Of a DNA stretch of 64,000 bases, positions 45,393 to 53,899 are shown piece after piece (within the stretch, counting starts at the first letter, position 1; every line of letters begins with the position of its first letter). Both the position numbers and the translations under genes were made by a program. A model generated the notes under the pieces. That model was not told the DNA's origin, did no database searches, and saw only the letters and a program-made list of their open reading frames with translations. The stretch is from Phaeobacter sp. B1627 (GTDB taxonomy: Bacteria > Pseudomonadota > Alphaproteobacteria > Rhodobacterales > Rhodobacteraceae). The stretch covers positions 18,024-82,023 of the forward strand of contig NZ_VCNK01000028.1 in NCBI RefSeq assembly GCF_006265095.1, read 5' to 3'.

Positions 45393-46157
45393 ATGGTAGA
45401 TGTGGGTATGATCTGGATTCGCCGTTTTATCGCCCCGATGCCGACCTCGCTGCTGACCCGGCCGCTCACTCTGGCTCTCACGCTGGCTCTCACCCTGGCG
45501 CTGACGCTTCTGGCCGCCTGCGGAGACGTGATTCCCCCCGCGTCAGAGAAGGCGCGCATTCTGGCCATGGGCGATTCGCTTCTGGCGTGGAACAGGCTCT
45601 CGGGGCAGTCGATCCCGGATGTGGTCGAGCAGAGCCTGGAAGAGCCGGTGGTGGACCGCTCGGTGATCGCGGCGCGGATGATCTATCGTCTGCCAGTGAG
45701 CGGGGCGGCGGGGCTGAGCATTCCAAAACAGTACCGCCCCGGCCCCTGGGACTGGGTGATTCTGAACGGTGGCGGCAATGACCTGTGGTTCGGTTGCGGC
45801 TGCGGCAGGTGCACGGACAAGCTGGACAAGCTGCTGAGTGAGGATGGCACCCGGGGCGCGATTGCCGGGGTCGTGCAAAGAATTCGCGCCGACGGGGCGC
45901 GGGTGGTTTTTGTCGGCTACCTGCGCAGCCCGGGCCGGTCCTCTCCGATCGAGCCCTGCAAGGACGAAGGCGATGCGCTGGATGCGCGGGTGGCCGCGAT
46001 GGCGGCGGGGGACGAGGGCGTGTATTTTCTGTCGCTTGCCGATCTGGTTCCGCACCGCGACCTGAGTTTTCACGCCGCTGACCGGGTGCATCCCTCGTTC
46101 AAGGCGGGGCGCGTGATCGGCCAGCGCATTGCAGCGATCATTCGTGGCGCGCCTTAG
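45393..46157 (+). CDS. SGNH/GDSL-hydrolase family lipoprotein
   Basis: 254 aa. Signal peptide with an unusual (LTLA)n repeat and a lipobox LLAAC, then SGNH blocks: GDSLLAWNR (catalytic Ser), NGGGNDLWFG, and DRVHPSFKAG (Asp/His). Probably an outer-membrane esterase or acyl hydrolase; substrate unknown. The start may be ATG 45393 or 45408. A cysteine-rich patch FGCGCGRCTDK follows block III. Confidence 0.85.
   Translation: MVDVGMIWIRRFIAPMPTSLLTRPLTLALTLALTLALTLLAACGDVIPPASEKARILAMGDSLLAWNRLSGQSIPDVVEQSLEEPVVDRSVIAARMIYRLPVSGAAGLSIPKQYRPGPWDWVILNGGGNDLWFGCGCGRCTDKLDKLLSEDGTRGAIAGVVQRIRADGARVVFVGYLRSPGRSSPIEPCKDEGDALDARVAAMAAGDEGVYFLSLADLVPHRDLSFHAADRVHPSFKAGRVIGQRIAAIIRGAP
45462..45500. repeat. 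12-bp tandem repeat in the signal peptide
   Basis: Near CTCACTCTGGCT, about three copies, coding Leu-Thr-Leu-Ala in the hydrophobic core. Copy number changes would lengthen the membrane-inserting helix in frame. Confidence 0.75.
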
Positions 46158-46206
46158 CGGACCACGACCGTCCCCGGGGCTGTCGGCGGCTGTCGGCGCT
46201 GTTGGC

Positions 46207-46238
46207 GCCAAAGCCCCCGCGTGAACGGGGGCTTTGGC
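46207..46238. terminator. Bidirectional terminator between SGNH lipoprotein and pckA
   Basis: GCCAAAGCCCCCG and CGGGGGCTTTGGC pair perfectly over 13 bp with a 6-nt loop, between convergent genes. Confidence 0.85.
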
Positions 46239-46268
46239 GTCAGATCGGGATCACAGGATTGGCGTGCT

Positions 46269-47867
46269 TCAGCAGATGGCCGCGGCTTTCACGTCTTCGT
46301 CGATGAACGGAAGATACTGTTCGAAGTTGTCCGAGAACATCTGCACGAGTTTTTCGGCCTGCGCGTCGTAGGCCTCCTTGTCGTCCCAGGTGCGGCGAGG
46401 CGTCAGCAGCAATTCGGCAACGCCCGGTGCGGCGACAGGAACGTCAAAGCCGAAGTTGGGGTCCTTGCGGAACTCTTCTTTGGCCAGCGATCCGTCCAGA
46501 GCCGCGGTCAGCAACGCCCGGGTCGCCTTGATCGGCATGCGGGATCCGGTGCCATAGGCGCCGCCGGTCCAGCCGGTATTGACCAGCCAGCAGGTGGCGC
46601 CGTGCTGGGCGATTTTCTCGCGCAGCAGGTTGCCGTAGACCTCGGGACGGCGGGGCATGAAGGGCGCGCCGAAACAGGTGGAGAAGGTCGGCTCCGGCTC
46701 GGTCACGCCGCGCTCGGTGCCGGCCACTTTGGAGGTGAAGCCGGACAGGAAGTGGTACATCGCCTGCGCCGGTGTCAGCCGGGCAATCGGAGGCAGCACG
46801 CCAAAGGCATCGCAGGTCAGCATGATGATGTTCTTCGGGTGCCCGCCACGGGCCGATTGCGACGCGTTGGAGATATAGTGCAGCGGATAGGCGCAGCGCA
46901 TGTTCGCGGTCAGGCTGTCGTCTTCGAAGTTGAGGTCGAAGGTCTCGGGATCGAAGGTCATATTCTCGATCACGGTGCCGAATTTTTCGGTGGTCGCGTA
47001 GATCTCCGGTTCGGCCTCGGGGTTGAGGTTGATGGTCTTGGCATAGCAGCCGCCCTCGAAATTGAAGGTGCCGTTATTGGCCCAGCCATGTTCGTCATCC
47101 CCGATCAGCACCCGGTCCGGATCGGCCGATAGCGTGGTCTTGCCGGTGCCCGACAGGCCGAAGAACACGGCGGTGTCGACCGGGTTGCCCTTGGCGTGAT
47201 TGGCGGAGCAGTGCATCGGCATGATGCCTTTTTCCGGCAGCAGGTAGTTCAGCAGGGTGAACACGGATTTCTTGTTTTCGCCCGCGTATTCTGTGCCCCC
47301 GATCAGGATCAGTTTGCGGTCGAAATTCAACGCGATGACAGTGTCGGAGCGGCAATCGTGCTTTGCCGGGTCGGCCTTGAACGACGGGCAGTTGATGATG
47401 GTGAAATCGGCGGTGAAATCCGCCAGATCCTCGCGGTCGGGTCGACGCAGCAGGTGTCGGATGAACAGGCTGTGCCAGGCCAATTCGGTGACCATGCGGA
47501 CGTTGATCGCATGGACCGGATCGGCGCCGCCCACCAGATCCTGCACGAAATAGTCGCGGCCCTTCATATGGTCGAGCATATCGAGATACAGAGCGTCAAA
47601 GCCCTCAGCGCTCATTTCCGCGTTGTTTTCCCACCAGATCGTATCGGCGACGCTGGCGGTTTTTACGACATGTTTGTCCTTGGGCGACCGGCCGGTGAAT
47701 TTGCCGGTGGTGACCAAAAGCGCGCCGCCCTTGCCCAGGGTGCCTTCGTCGCGATCGAGGGCAGCTTCGACCAGGGCAGGCTCCATGAGGTTGTAATAGA
47801 CATGGCCCAGACCCTCGATCCCTTGATCCTCGAGGCGGAATTGCGGGTTTACCCGTCCAGATGTCAT
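46269..47867 (-). CDS. pckA: Phosphoenolpyruvate carboxykinase (ATP)
   Basis: 532 aa. Converts oxaloacetate and ATP to PEP, opening gluconeogenesis. Kinase-1a loop [23 protein letters not shown], and the substrate RSPKDK motif are present. ATG 47867 follows GGAGAAAG; extension upstream is not conserved. Divergent from chvI, an arrangement shared with other alphaproteobacteria where ChvGI or the PTS affects pckA. Confidence 0.97.
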   Translation of the reverse strand: MTSGRVNPQFRLEDQGIEGLGHVYYNLMEPALVEAALDRDEGTLGKGGALLVTTGKFTGRSPKDKHVVKTASVADTIWWENNAEMSAEGFDALYLDMLDHMKGRDYFVQDLVGGADPVHAINVRMVTELAWHSLFIRHLLRRPDREDLADFTADFTIINCPSFKADPAKHDCRSDTVIALNFDRKLILIGGTEYAGENKKSVFTLLNYLLPEKGIMPMHCSANHAKGNPVDTAVFFGLSGTGKTTLSADPDRVLIGDDEHGWANNGTFNFEGGCYAKTINLNPEAEPEIYATTEKFGTVIENMTFDPETFDLNFEDDSLTANMRCAYPLHYISNASQSARGGHPKNIIMLTCDAFGVLPPIARLTPAQAMYHFLSGFTSKVAGTERGVTEPEPTFSTCFGAPFMPRRPEVYGNLLREKIAQHGATCWLVNTGWTGGAYGTGSRMPIKATRALLTAALDGSLAKEEFRKDPNFGFDVPVAAPGVAELLLTPRRTWDDKEAYDAQAEKLVQMFSDNFEQYLPFIDEDVKAAAIC

Positions 47868-48066
47868 TTTGTCTTTCTCCTGGGTGTCGGCGGCGATGCG
47901 ACGCAGCGTTGCGTTGCACTGGGGCCGCCTGGAACTATCGCTGCGCCAAAGGGCACCGGAACGCAATTTTGCATCCCTCTTCCGGGTCTTAACATGATGA
48001 TTTACAGGATGAACAGGACGCTTTGGCGCAGTTAGCGCAACCACTTGGACCTTTAGCGCCACCAGA

Positions 48067-48096
48067 TGTTTCACAGAGCTGTCATCGCTGTTTCAC
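48067..48096. promoter_or_regulatory. Direct repeat TGTTTCAC, 22-bp spacing
   Basis: Two identical octamers, two helical turns apart, on the pckA side of the control region. Spacing fits dimer or tetramer binding by an OmpR-class regulator such as ChvI, but this is inference. Confidence 0.4.
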
Positions 48097-48129
48097 GGGG
48101 CGGCCTTTATCGGATACTAAGACATTTTT

Positions 48130-48145
48130 GCGTCAATGAGCGTCA
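48130..48145. promoter_or_regulatory. Direct repeat GCGTCA, 10-bp spacing
   Basis: Two GCGTCA copies one helical turn apart, about 103 bp upstream of chvI. The layout is usual for OmpR/PhoB-class response regulators; candidate autoregulatory site. Confidence 0.4.
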
Positions 48146-48153
48146 AGATTTTG

Positions 48154-48171
48154 CCTGATTCGTTAATCAGG
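48154..48171. promoter_or_regulatory. Inverted repeat CCTGATT-CGTT-AATCAGG
   Basis: A perfect 7-bp dyad, 76 bp before chvI. Could be an operator or small hairpin in the leader. Confidence 0.4.
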
Positions 48172-48247
48172 GATTGATTCGCGGCGTCTTCCACGCGACA
48201 AAGGACGCAAAAAAGCAACGAATATTGAGCAGATAAGGGCAAATCCA

Positions 48248-48949
48248 ATGTCGAAGATTGCTTTGGTCGATGACGACAGGAACATCCTGACCTCAGTGTC
48301 CATGACACTGGAGGCCGAGGGGTTTGAGGTCGAGACCTACAATGACGGTCAGGCCGCGCTTGACGCGTTCAATAAACGACTGCCGGATATGGCGGTTCTT
48401 GATATCAAGATGCCGCGGATGGATGGCATGGACCTGTTGCAGCGTTTGCGCCAGAAATCCAAGATGCCGGTAATTTTCCTCACCTCCAAGGATGATGAGA
48501 TCGACGAGGTCCTGGGGCTGCGGATGGGAGCGGATGACTACGTCAAGAAACCGTTCTCGCAGCGCCTGCTGGTGGAGCGCATCCGCGCTTTGCTGCGGCG
48601 TCAGGAGGCGGTGGCCACTGACGAAGTCGGCACCGCGCCCGAGACCAAGGTGATGGAGCGGGGCCAGTTGCGAATGGATCCGCTGCGCCACGCGGTCAGC
48701 TGGAAAGGTCAGGATGTATCGCTGACGGTGACGGAATTCCTGTTGCTGCAGGCACTTGCGCAGCGTCCGGGATTTGTCAAAAGCCGCGATCAGCTGATGG
48801 ATGTGGCCTATGACGATCAGGTCTATGTCGACGACCGGACCATCGACAGCCATATCAAGCGTTTGCGCAAGAAGATGCGCAGCGCCGATTCTGATTTCGC
48901 GGCGATCGAGACCCTCTACGGGATCGGCTACCGCTATAACGAAGAGTAG
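48248..48949 (+). CDS. chvI: Response regulator ChvI
   Basis: 233 aa, OmpR-class. Receiver: DDD (8-10), phosphoacceptor Asp52 in [11 protein letters not shown], Lys in [10 protein letters not shown]; winged-helix DNA-binding domain from about residue 135, ending [10 protein letters not shown]. Pairs with ChvG and HprK in the order seen in Rhizobiales and Rhodobacterales; controls envelope, acid and metabolic genes in those groups. Confidence 0.95.
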   Translation: MSKIALVDDDRNILTSVSMTLEAEGFEVETYNDGQAALDAFNKRLPDMAVLDIKMPRMDGMDLLQRLRQKSKMPVIFLTSKDDEIDEVLGLRMGADDYVKKPFSQRLLVERIRALLRRQEAVATDEVGTAPETKVMERGQLRMDPLRHAVSWKGQDVSLTVTEFLLLQALAQRPGFVKSRDQLMDVAYDDQVYVDDRTIDSHIKRLRKKMRSADSDFAAIETLYGIGYRYNEE

Positions 48950-48990
48950 GTACCGGGTTTCCCGGGCCTCTTCAGCGGAGACTGGCGCGC

Positions 48991-50730
48991 ATGCGCGATA
49001 CAGGTATGACGGATGTTTACCGGCAGACGGATCAGGATGGACGCCGGGACGGGGATGTCGTTCTGGGCGACGACTGGGTTGCGCCGGAACAGACCGTCGG
49101 ACGGGAAATGCGGGCCAGGCGGGCGCGGCGGGGGTTGTTCTCGCTGCATGGCTCACCGCTCACACGCAAGATCATAACCTTCAATCTGATCGCCCTGATC
49201 ATTCTGGTGTCGGGCATTCTCTACCTTAATTCCGCGCGGCAAAGTCTGGTGTATCAACGCCTTGGCACGCTGGTGTCGGAGGCGATGCTGGCCGCCGATG
49301 TGTTCGAGGCGCAGCTGCCTGCGGGCGAGTCGGTGAGCCTTGCCACCGGGACCGGTATCGATGTCCCGAAAACGCTACAGCGCCTGTCGCTGCGCGGCGG
49401 GGTTGAGGTTTTCATCTACGATGACACCGCGCAGGGCCTCGTCGCGACCCAGCGCGGCGTGGTGCGTGCGGATGCGCTCAACCGGCTGAACGAAAACGAT
49501 CAGGGCCGGACCCTGATTACCGATACGCTTGCGGCGATCATGGCCGCAGTCGGCGGCGGCAGTCGCGACAGTACACGCCCGGATGTGATCGAGGTCAGCG
49601 ACGATCAGCTGACCGACCTGAGCCTGCGTGCGCTCAGCGAGGGGACGCAGGTCGCAGCGGTTCCGGACACCGCAGGCGGCACCGTTTACGCGGCAGCAAC
49701 GCCGATCCTGAACCAGGGCGCTGCCGTGGGTGTGTTGGTCATGACCTCGGCCACGGGCGAAATCGATACTTTGGTGCGGGCCGAACGGGAGCGGGTTCTG
49801 CAGATGTTTGTGGTGGCTTTGTTGGTCTCGGTCGGGCTCAGCCTGGTTCTGGCATCGACAATTGCCAATCCGCTGGCTGATCTGGCGGAGGCGGCCGAGC
49901 TGGGCCGTGACCGGGATGCGGATCATGTGAAGCCGGGACGCATTCGTATTCCCGACCTCTCTGCGCGTCCGGATGAAATCGGCCGTCTGAGCCGCGCGCT
50001 GCGGGGGATGGTCAAAGCGCTATATAATCGTATCGATAGTAACGAACAATTTGCAGCTGATGTGGCACATGAGATCAAGAACCCTCTCGCGAGTCTGCAA
50101 TCTGCAGTCGGCACCTTGCGGATGGTTCACCGGGAGGACCAGCGGGAGAAGCTGATGGAAGTGATCGAACATGATGTGCGTCGTCTTGACCGGCTGGTGA
50201 GCGACATCTCCAATGCGTCGCGGCTGGATGCGGAGCTGGTCAAGGAGGACGAGGAGGACTTTGACCTGCTGAACATGCTGGGCAATCTCAACCAATATCT
50301 GGGGGAAGATGCGCGCAGTCAGGCCATCGACTACATCACTGAACTCCCCAACGAACCGATCATGATTCGCGGGCTGGAGGCGCGCCTGGCGCAGGTCTTT
50401 GTCAATCTGATCACCAATGCGATCTCCTTTTGCGAAGAGGGTGACGCTATCCGGGTCTGGGCGCGGCGCCGGGACAACCGGGTGCTGGTCGTGGTCGAGG
50501 ACACCGGGCCGGGAATTCCCGAGCAGGCGCTGGCGAAGATCTTCAACCGGTTCTATTCGCAACGACCGGACGAGCATTTCGGCAACAACTCCGGTCTGGG
50601 GCTGGCGATCTCCAAGCAGATCGTCGAGGCGCATGGCGGTGTGATCTGGGCGGAAAACATCCGCCCGACCGAAGCGGATCTGACCTCGGAACCTCTGGGG
50701 GCGCGTTTCGTGGTCGGCCTGCCGGTCTGA
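48991..50730 (+). CDS. chvG: Sensor histidine kinase ChvG
   Basis: 579 aa. One TM near 65-85, a periplasmic sensor region (about 86-265), second TM near 272-290, HAMP, then HisKA with phospho-His360 in DVAHEIKNPLASL, and HATPase boxes NLITNAISF, VEDTGPGIP and GNNSGLGLAISK. The N-terminal 60 residues are a long cytoplasmic extension. Partner of ChvI; hprK follows by 7 nt. Confidence 0.94.
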   Translation: MRDTGMTDVYRQTDQDGRRDGDVVLGDDWVAPEQTVGREMRARRARRGLFSLHGSPLTRKIITFNLIALIILVSGILYLNSARQSLVYQRLGTLVSEAMLAADVFEAQLPAGESVSLATGTGIDVPKTLQRLSLRGGVEVFIYDDTAQGLVATQRGVVRADALNRLNENDQGRTLITDTLAAIMAAVGGGSRDSTRPDVIEVSDDQLTDLSLRALSEGTQVAAVPDTAGGTVYAAATPILNQGAAVGVLVMTSATGEIDTLVRAERERVLQMFVVALLVSVGLSLVLASTIANPLADLAEAAELGRDRDADHVKPGRIRIPDLSARPDEIGRLSRALRGMVKALYNRIDSNEQFAADVAHEIKNPLASLQSAVGTLRMVHREDQREKLMEVIEHDVRRLDRLVSDISNASRLDAELVKEDEEDFDLLNMLGNLNQYLGEDARSQAIDYITELPNEPIMIRGLEARLAQVFVNLITNAISFCEEGDAIRVWARRRDNRVLVVVEDTGPGIPEQALAKIFNRFYSQRPDEHFGNNSGLGLAISKQIVEAHGGVIWAENIRPTEADLTSEPLGARFVVGLPV

Positions 50731-50737
50731 CCGTTCA

Positions 50738-51190
50738 ATGTCAGGACCACCGGAGCGCGATCCTGATAGCCCGCTGATTCTGCACGCGAGTTGCGTGGCT
50801 TACGATGGCCGTGGCATCCTCCTGTGCGGTCCCTCCGGCAGCGGGAAATCCGCTCTGGCTCTGGAGTTGATGGCGCGCGGTGCCCGGCTGGTCGCAGATG
50901 ACCGTACCGAGGTGCGGGCCAGGCGCCAGAGCCTGTGGGCACAGGCGCCTGCGGCGATTTCCGGCCTGATCGAGGCGCGCGGTGTGGGGCTGTTGCGCGC
51001 GGTGCCGGTGGCGGAGGTACAACTCTGCGTCATTGTTGATATGCAAGTGGTTGAAACCGAACGGCTGCCGCGCCACCTAGACGAGGACCTGCTGGGAATT
51101 GTCCTGCCCAAACTGAACCGCGTGGACAGCCCGTATTTTCCGGCGGCCCTGATCCAATATCTGAAAGGCGGAGCGATTGACCCCGACTGA
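50738..51190 (+). CDS. hprK: HPr kinase/phosphorylase (short, C-terminal domain form)
   Basis: 150 aa: only the catalytic domain of HprK, as is normal in alphaproteobacteria. P-loop CGPSGSGKSALAL (30-42), catalytic Asp in LVADDRTEV, and the signature-like GLIEARGVGLLR. Phosphorylates Ser46 of HPr, encoded three genes on. The start ATG overlaps the region just behind chvG. Confidence 0.92.
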   Translation: MSGPPERDPDSPLILHASCVAYDGRGILLCGPSGSGKSALALELMARGARLVADDRTEVRARRQSLWAQAPAAISGLIEARGVGLLRAVPVAEVQLCVIVDMQVVETERLPRHLDEDLLGIVLPKLNRVDSPYFPAALIQYLKGGAIDPD

Positions 51191-52091
51191 GGTTCACAGC
51201 AGTCTCGAGACCGTCGCGCCGGATTCCACGGCCCGGCCGCCATTGGTGCTGGTGACAGGTCCGTCGGGCGCCGGGCGCACCACGGCCATCAATGTTCTGG
51301 AGGACATGAATTTCGAGGCCATCGACAATCTGCCGCTGCGGCTGGTGCCGGGGCTGGTGGATGCGGGGGGCGCGGACCGGCCGATGGTGCTCGGTCTGGA
51401 TCCTCGCAACCGGGATTTCTCGACCGAGGCTCTGCTGGATGTGATCGACATGCTGACCTCCCGTCAGTCCTTTGCCACCACGGTTCTGTATCTGGATGCC
51501 GAACCCGAGGTCTTGTTGCGTCGCTTCTCCGAAACCCGTCGCCGTCACCCGCTGTCGCCTGCCGAAAGCCCCGAGGTGGGGGTGACGCGGGAATTGGACC
51601 TCATGCAGCCGGTGCGGGAGCAGGCGGATATTGTGATCGACACCACCGAGCTGAACGTGCATCAGCTGCGCGCCGAGGTGGAGCGTATCTTCGCGCCGGC
51701 GGGGCGGACGCTGGCAGTGGCGCTGCACAGCTTTTCCTACAAACGCGGCATTCCGAGAAATGTGGATATGGTGTTTGACTGCCGCTTCCTGGCCAATCCC
51801 TATTGGGTGCCGGAGCTGCGCGCCTTTGACGGGCGCGAAAGGCAGGTGCAGGACTATGTGCTGGGGGACGCAAAGTTTCAGGGCTTCTTCGACCGTGTTC
51901 TTGACCTGACCCTATCGCTGCTTCCGGCCTATCGGGCGGAGGGAAAATCCCACTTTTCCATCGCTTTTGGCTGTACCGGCGGCCAGCATCGTTCGGTCAC
52001 TCTGGCGGAAACTCTCGCAAAGGCCCTTGCGCGCGAGGGGCAGCAGGTGTCAATTAGGCACCGCGAGCTGCCTGGCCAGCAATTGAAGTGA
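51177..52091 (+). CDS. rapZ: RapZ/YvcJ-family nucleotide-binding protein with altered P-loop
   Basis: 304 aa. Whole family framework is present: VLVTGPSGAGRTTAINVLED, IDNLPLRLVPGLV, LDAEPEVLLRRFSETRRRHPL and the C-terminal GCTGGQHRSVTLAE. The Walker A lysine is Arg34 (GPSGAGRTT). Starts with TTG overlapping hprK by 14 nt. In E. coli RapZ is an RNase E adapter controlling GlmS; here, beside HprK and PTS parts, a signalling role is likely. Confidence 0.92.
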   Translation: MTPTEVHSSLETVAPDSTARPPLVLVTGPSGAGRTTAINVLEDMNFEAIDNLPLRLVPGLVDAGGADRPMVLGLDPRNRDFSTEALLDVIDMLTSRQSFATTVLYLDAEPEVLLRRFSETRRRHPLSPAESPEVGVTRELDLMQPVREQADIVIDTTELNVHQLRAEVERIFAPAGRTLAVALHSFSYKRGIPRNVDMVFDCRFLANPYWVPELRAFDGRERQVQDYVLGDAKFQGFFDRVLDLTLSLLPAYRAEGKSHFSIAFGCTGGQHRSVTLAETLAKALAREGQQVSIRHRELPGQQLK

Positions 52092-52100
52092 GAGAACCGC

Positions 52101-52508
52101 TTGATCGGGATTGTGATCGTTGCACACGGAGGGCTGGCCAAGGAATATCTGGCCGCCGTCGAACATGTCGTCGGGCCGCAGCCCGCGCTGATGGCAATCG
52201 CCATTGGCCCTGAAGACGACCGTGACGCCAAACAGGACGAAATCTGCGCCGCCGCTGATCAGGTGGATATTGGCGATGGTGTTGTCGTGGTGACCGACTT
52301 GTTCGGGGGCAGCCCGTCGAATCTGAGTCTGCGCGCCTGTGCGCCGGCCAATCGGCGGATCCTGTATGGCGCCAATCTTCCGTTGTTGATCAAATTGGCA
52401 AAGTCCCGCCACCTTCTGGTCGCTGACGCAGTGCGCCACGCCATGGAGGCCGGGCGAAAGTATATTAATTCCCAAAATGTGAACCCTGAAGGGGATGCGG
52501 CAGAATAG
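52101..52508 (+). CDS. PTS EIIA (mannose/fructose type)
   Basis: 135 aa ManX-like domain. The phosphoacceptor is His9 in IVIVAHGGLAKEY; DLFGGSPSNLS and the linker end are typical. Starts with TTG, AGAGAA upstream. No sugar permease lies nearby, so it probably acts in a regulatory phosphorelay with HPr and an EI encoded elsewhere. Confidence 0.92.
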   Translation: MIGIVIVAHGGLAKEYLAAVEHVVGPQPALMAIAIGPEDDRDAKQDEICAAADQVDIGDGVVVVTDLFGGSPSNLSLRACAPANRRILYGANLPLLIKLAKSRHLLVADAVRHAMEAGRKYINSQNVNPEGDAAE

Positions 52509-52778
52509 ATGGCTCGAAAATCACTCAAGATAATCAATGAAAAGGGGCTTCATGCCCGCGCTTCTGCCAAATTGGTCGAAGTGGTTGAAGGCTTCGATGC
52601 CAGCGCCGAAGTCATCAAGGATGGCATGTCGGCCTCTGGCGACAGTATTATGGGGCTTTTGATGTTGGCAGCCTCCAAAGGAACGACTATTGACGTCGAG
52701 ACCTCGGGACCAGACGCTGATGCGCTGGCCTTAGCCGTAGAAGCCTTGGTGGCTGACAAATTCGGCGAAGGCTACTAG
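52509..52778 (+). CDS. HPr phosphocarrier protein
   Basis: 89 aa. Phospho-His15 in NEKGLHARASAKLVE and the HprK target Ser46 in SGDSIMGLLMLA are both present, consistent with hprK in the same cluster. Abuts EIIA (stop/ATG next to each other). Confidence 0.96.
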   Translation: MARKSLKIINEKGLHARASAKLVEVVEGFDASAEVIKDGMSASGDSIMGLLMLAASKGTTIDVETSGPDADALALAVEALVADKFGEGY

Positions 52779-52809
52779 TCTGTCGGAACGGTCCAGAAAA
52801 ACGGGACGG

Positions 52810-53718
52810 GTGAAAGTGGCAGACACCGCGCATAACAACAATTCGGGTCTCACGCCGCGCGCGTCGCAGACGCCGTCGACGGGCGAGGTTTATGATCGCC
52901 GAACCCTGACCTATGCCAATTCCTTTGACGACCGCTGGACCTCTCTGGCGATCCGGACCCTGGAATGGCTCACGGGCAAGTTCACGATTCTGCGGATGGT
53001 GGCCAAATTCGAGAAAACGAATGCCGATCACCGTGGCAATAAATTCTGGCGCGGCGCCCTGGACGTGATGGGCATTAAGCTGCAGACCCCCGAAGAGCAA
53101 ATCAACCGTATTCCCGAAACAGGACCGGTCGTGGTGGTGGCAAATCACCCGCACGGCATGGTGGACGGGATGATTTTTGCCGACCTGATCGGGCGGCGTC
53201 GGCTTGATTACCGGATCCTGACGCGCTCGGTCCTGACCGGGCTGGATGAGGCGGCGACCTCCTTCATGATCCCGGTTCCGTTTCCGCATGATCCCGACGC
53301 TCAGCGCAAGATGGTGGAAATGCGGGCAAAAGCGATGGCGCATCTGAAGGAGGGGGGGGTCGTGGCCTTGTTCCCCTCAGGCGTGGTGATGTCATCCGAC
53401 AGCTGGTTCGGCTCGCCGGTGGAGCGGGAGTGGAACGTCTTTACCGCGCAGCTGATCCGCCGATCCGGCGCGCAGGTGGTGCCGATGTTCTTTCCGGGCC
53501 GCAATTCGCGCGCCTATCAGATCGCCTGCCGCGTATCGCCAATCCTGCGTCAGGGGTTGTTGCTGCATGAGATCGTGCGCTCCTGCAACAAACCGCAGAA
53601 CCCAGTCGTGGGGCACCCGCTGACCGCGGAGCAGATGGAACGGCTGCACACGGATCCCCGCGGGTTTATGGCTTGGCTTCGCGAGTATACTCTGGGACTT
53701 GGCAAGTCTGACCGCTGA
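52810..53718 (+). CDS. Lysophospholipid (1-acyl-glycerol-3-phosphate) acyltransferase family protein
   Basis: 302 aa. PlsC-type acyltransferase region: VVVVANHPHGMVDGMIFADL (block I), LFPSGVVMSSDSWFG (block III). The HX4D spacing is slightly altered (NHPHGMVDG). Starts 31 nt after HPr; probably co-transcribed. Substrate could be lyso-ornithine lipid or lysophosphatidate; not decidable. Confidence 0.85.
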   Translation: MKVADTAHNNNSGLTPRASQTPSTGEVYDRRTLTYANSFDDRWTSLAIRTLEWLTGKFTILRMVAKFEKTNADHRGNKFWRGALDVMGIKLQTPEEQINRIPETGPVVVVANHPHGMVDGMIFADLIGRRRLDYRILTRSVLTGLDEAATSFMIPVPFPHDPDAQRKMVEMRAKAMAHLKEGGVVALFPSGVVMSSDSWFGSPVEREWNVFTAQLIRRSGAQVVPMFFPGRNSRAYQIACRVSPILRQGLLLHEIVRSCNKPQNPVVGHPLTAEQMERLHTDPRGFMAWLREYTLGLGKSDR

Positions 53719-53795
53719 GATGCGCGGTCGAGAGCGACAAGAGCGACAGCTGAGACCCACCGATCAGACATCGCTCAGAGCCACGGTTGAGACCG
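53716..53795 (+). repeat. Degenerate repeats after the acyltransferase stop
   Basis: CGCTGAGATG, AGCTGAGACCC and GGTTGAGACCG recur after the stop codon. Weaker example of the stop-codon-anchored repeats seen elsewhere. Confidence 0.4.
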
Positions 53796-53899
53796 ACCGT
53801 CTCTAGACCCACAGATGGGTAAGGCCCGCTGGGAAGGGGCGCCCCGCCTGCGGGAGCCGTTTCAGGCGGATGCGCAGGAGGGCTTCAAGGCCGGTTCGC

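Larger units (their letters stand above)
47868..48247. other. Divergent control region pckA-chvI
   Basis: 380 bp without a gene. It contains two TGTTTCAC direct repeats 22 bp apart (48067-48096), GCGTCA twice at 10-bp spacing (48130-48145), and an inverted repeat CCTGATT-CGTT-AATCAGG (48154-48171). Confidence 0.65.

Noticed and set aside
52810..53718. Acyltransferase as a degraded gene because of altered HX4D spacing
   Set aside because: The NHPHGMVDG form appears in some acyltransferase branches as far as I recall, the frame is intact and the FPSG block is present, so I keep it as a functional gene.
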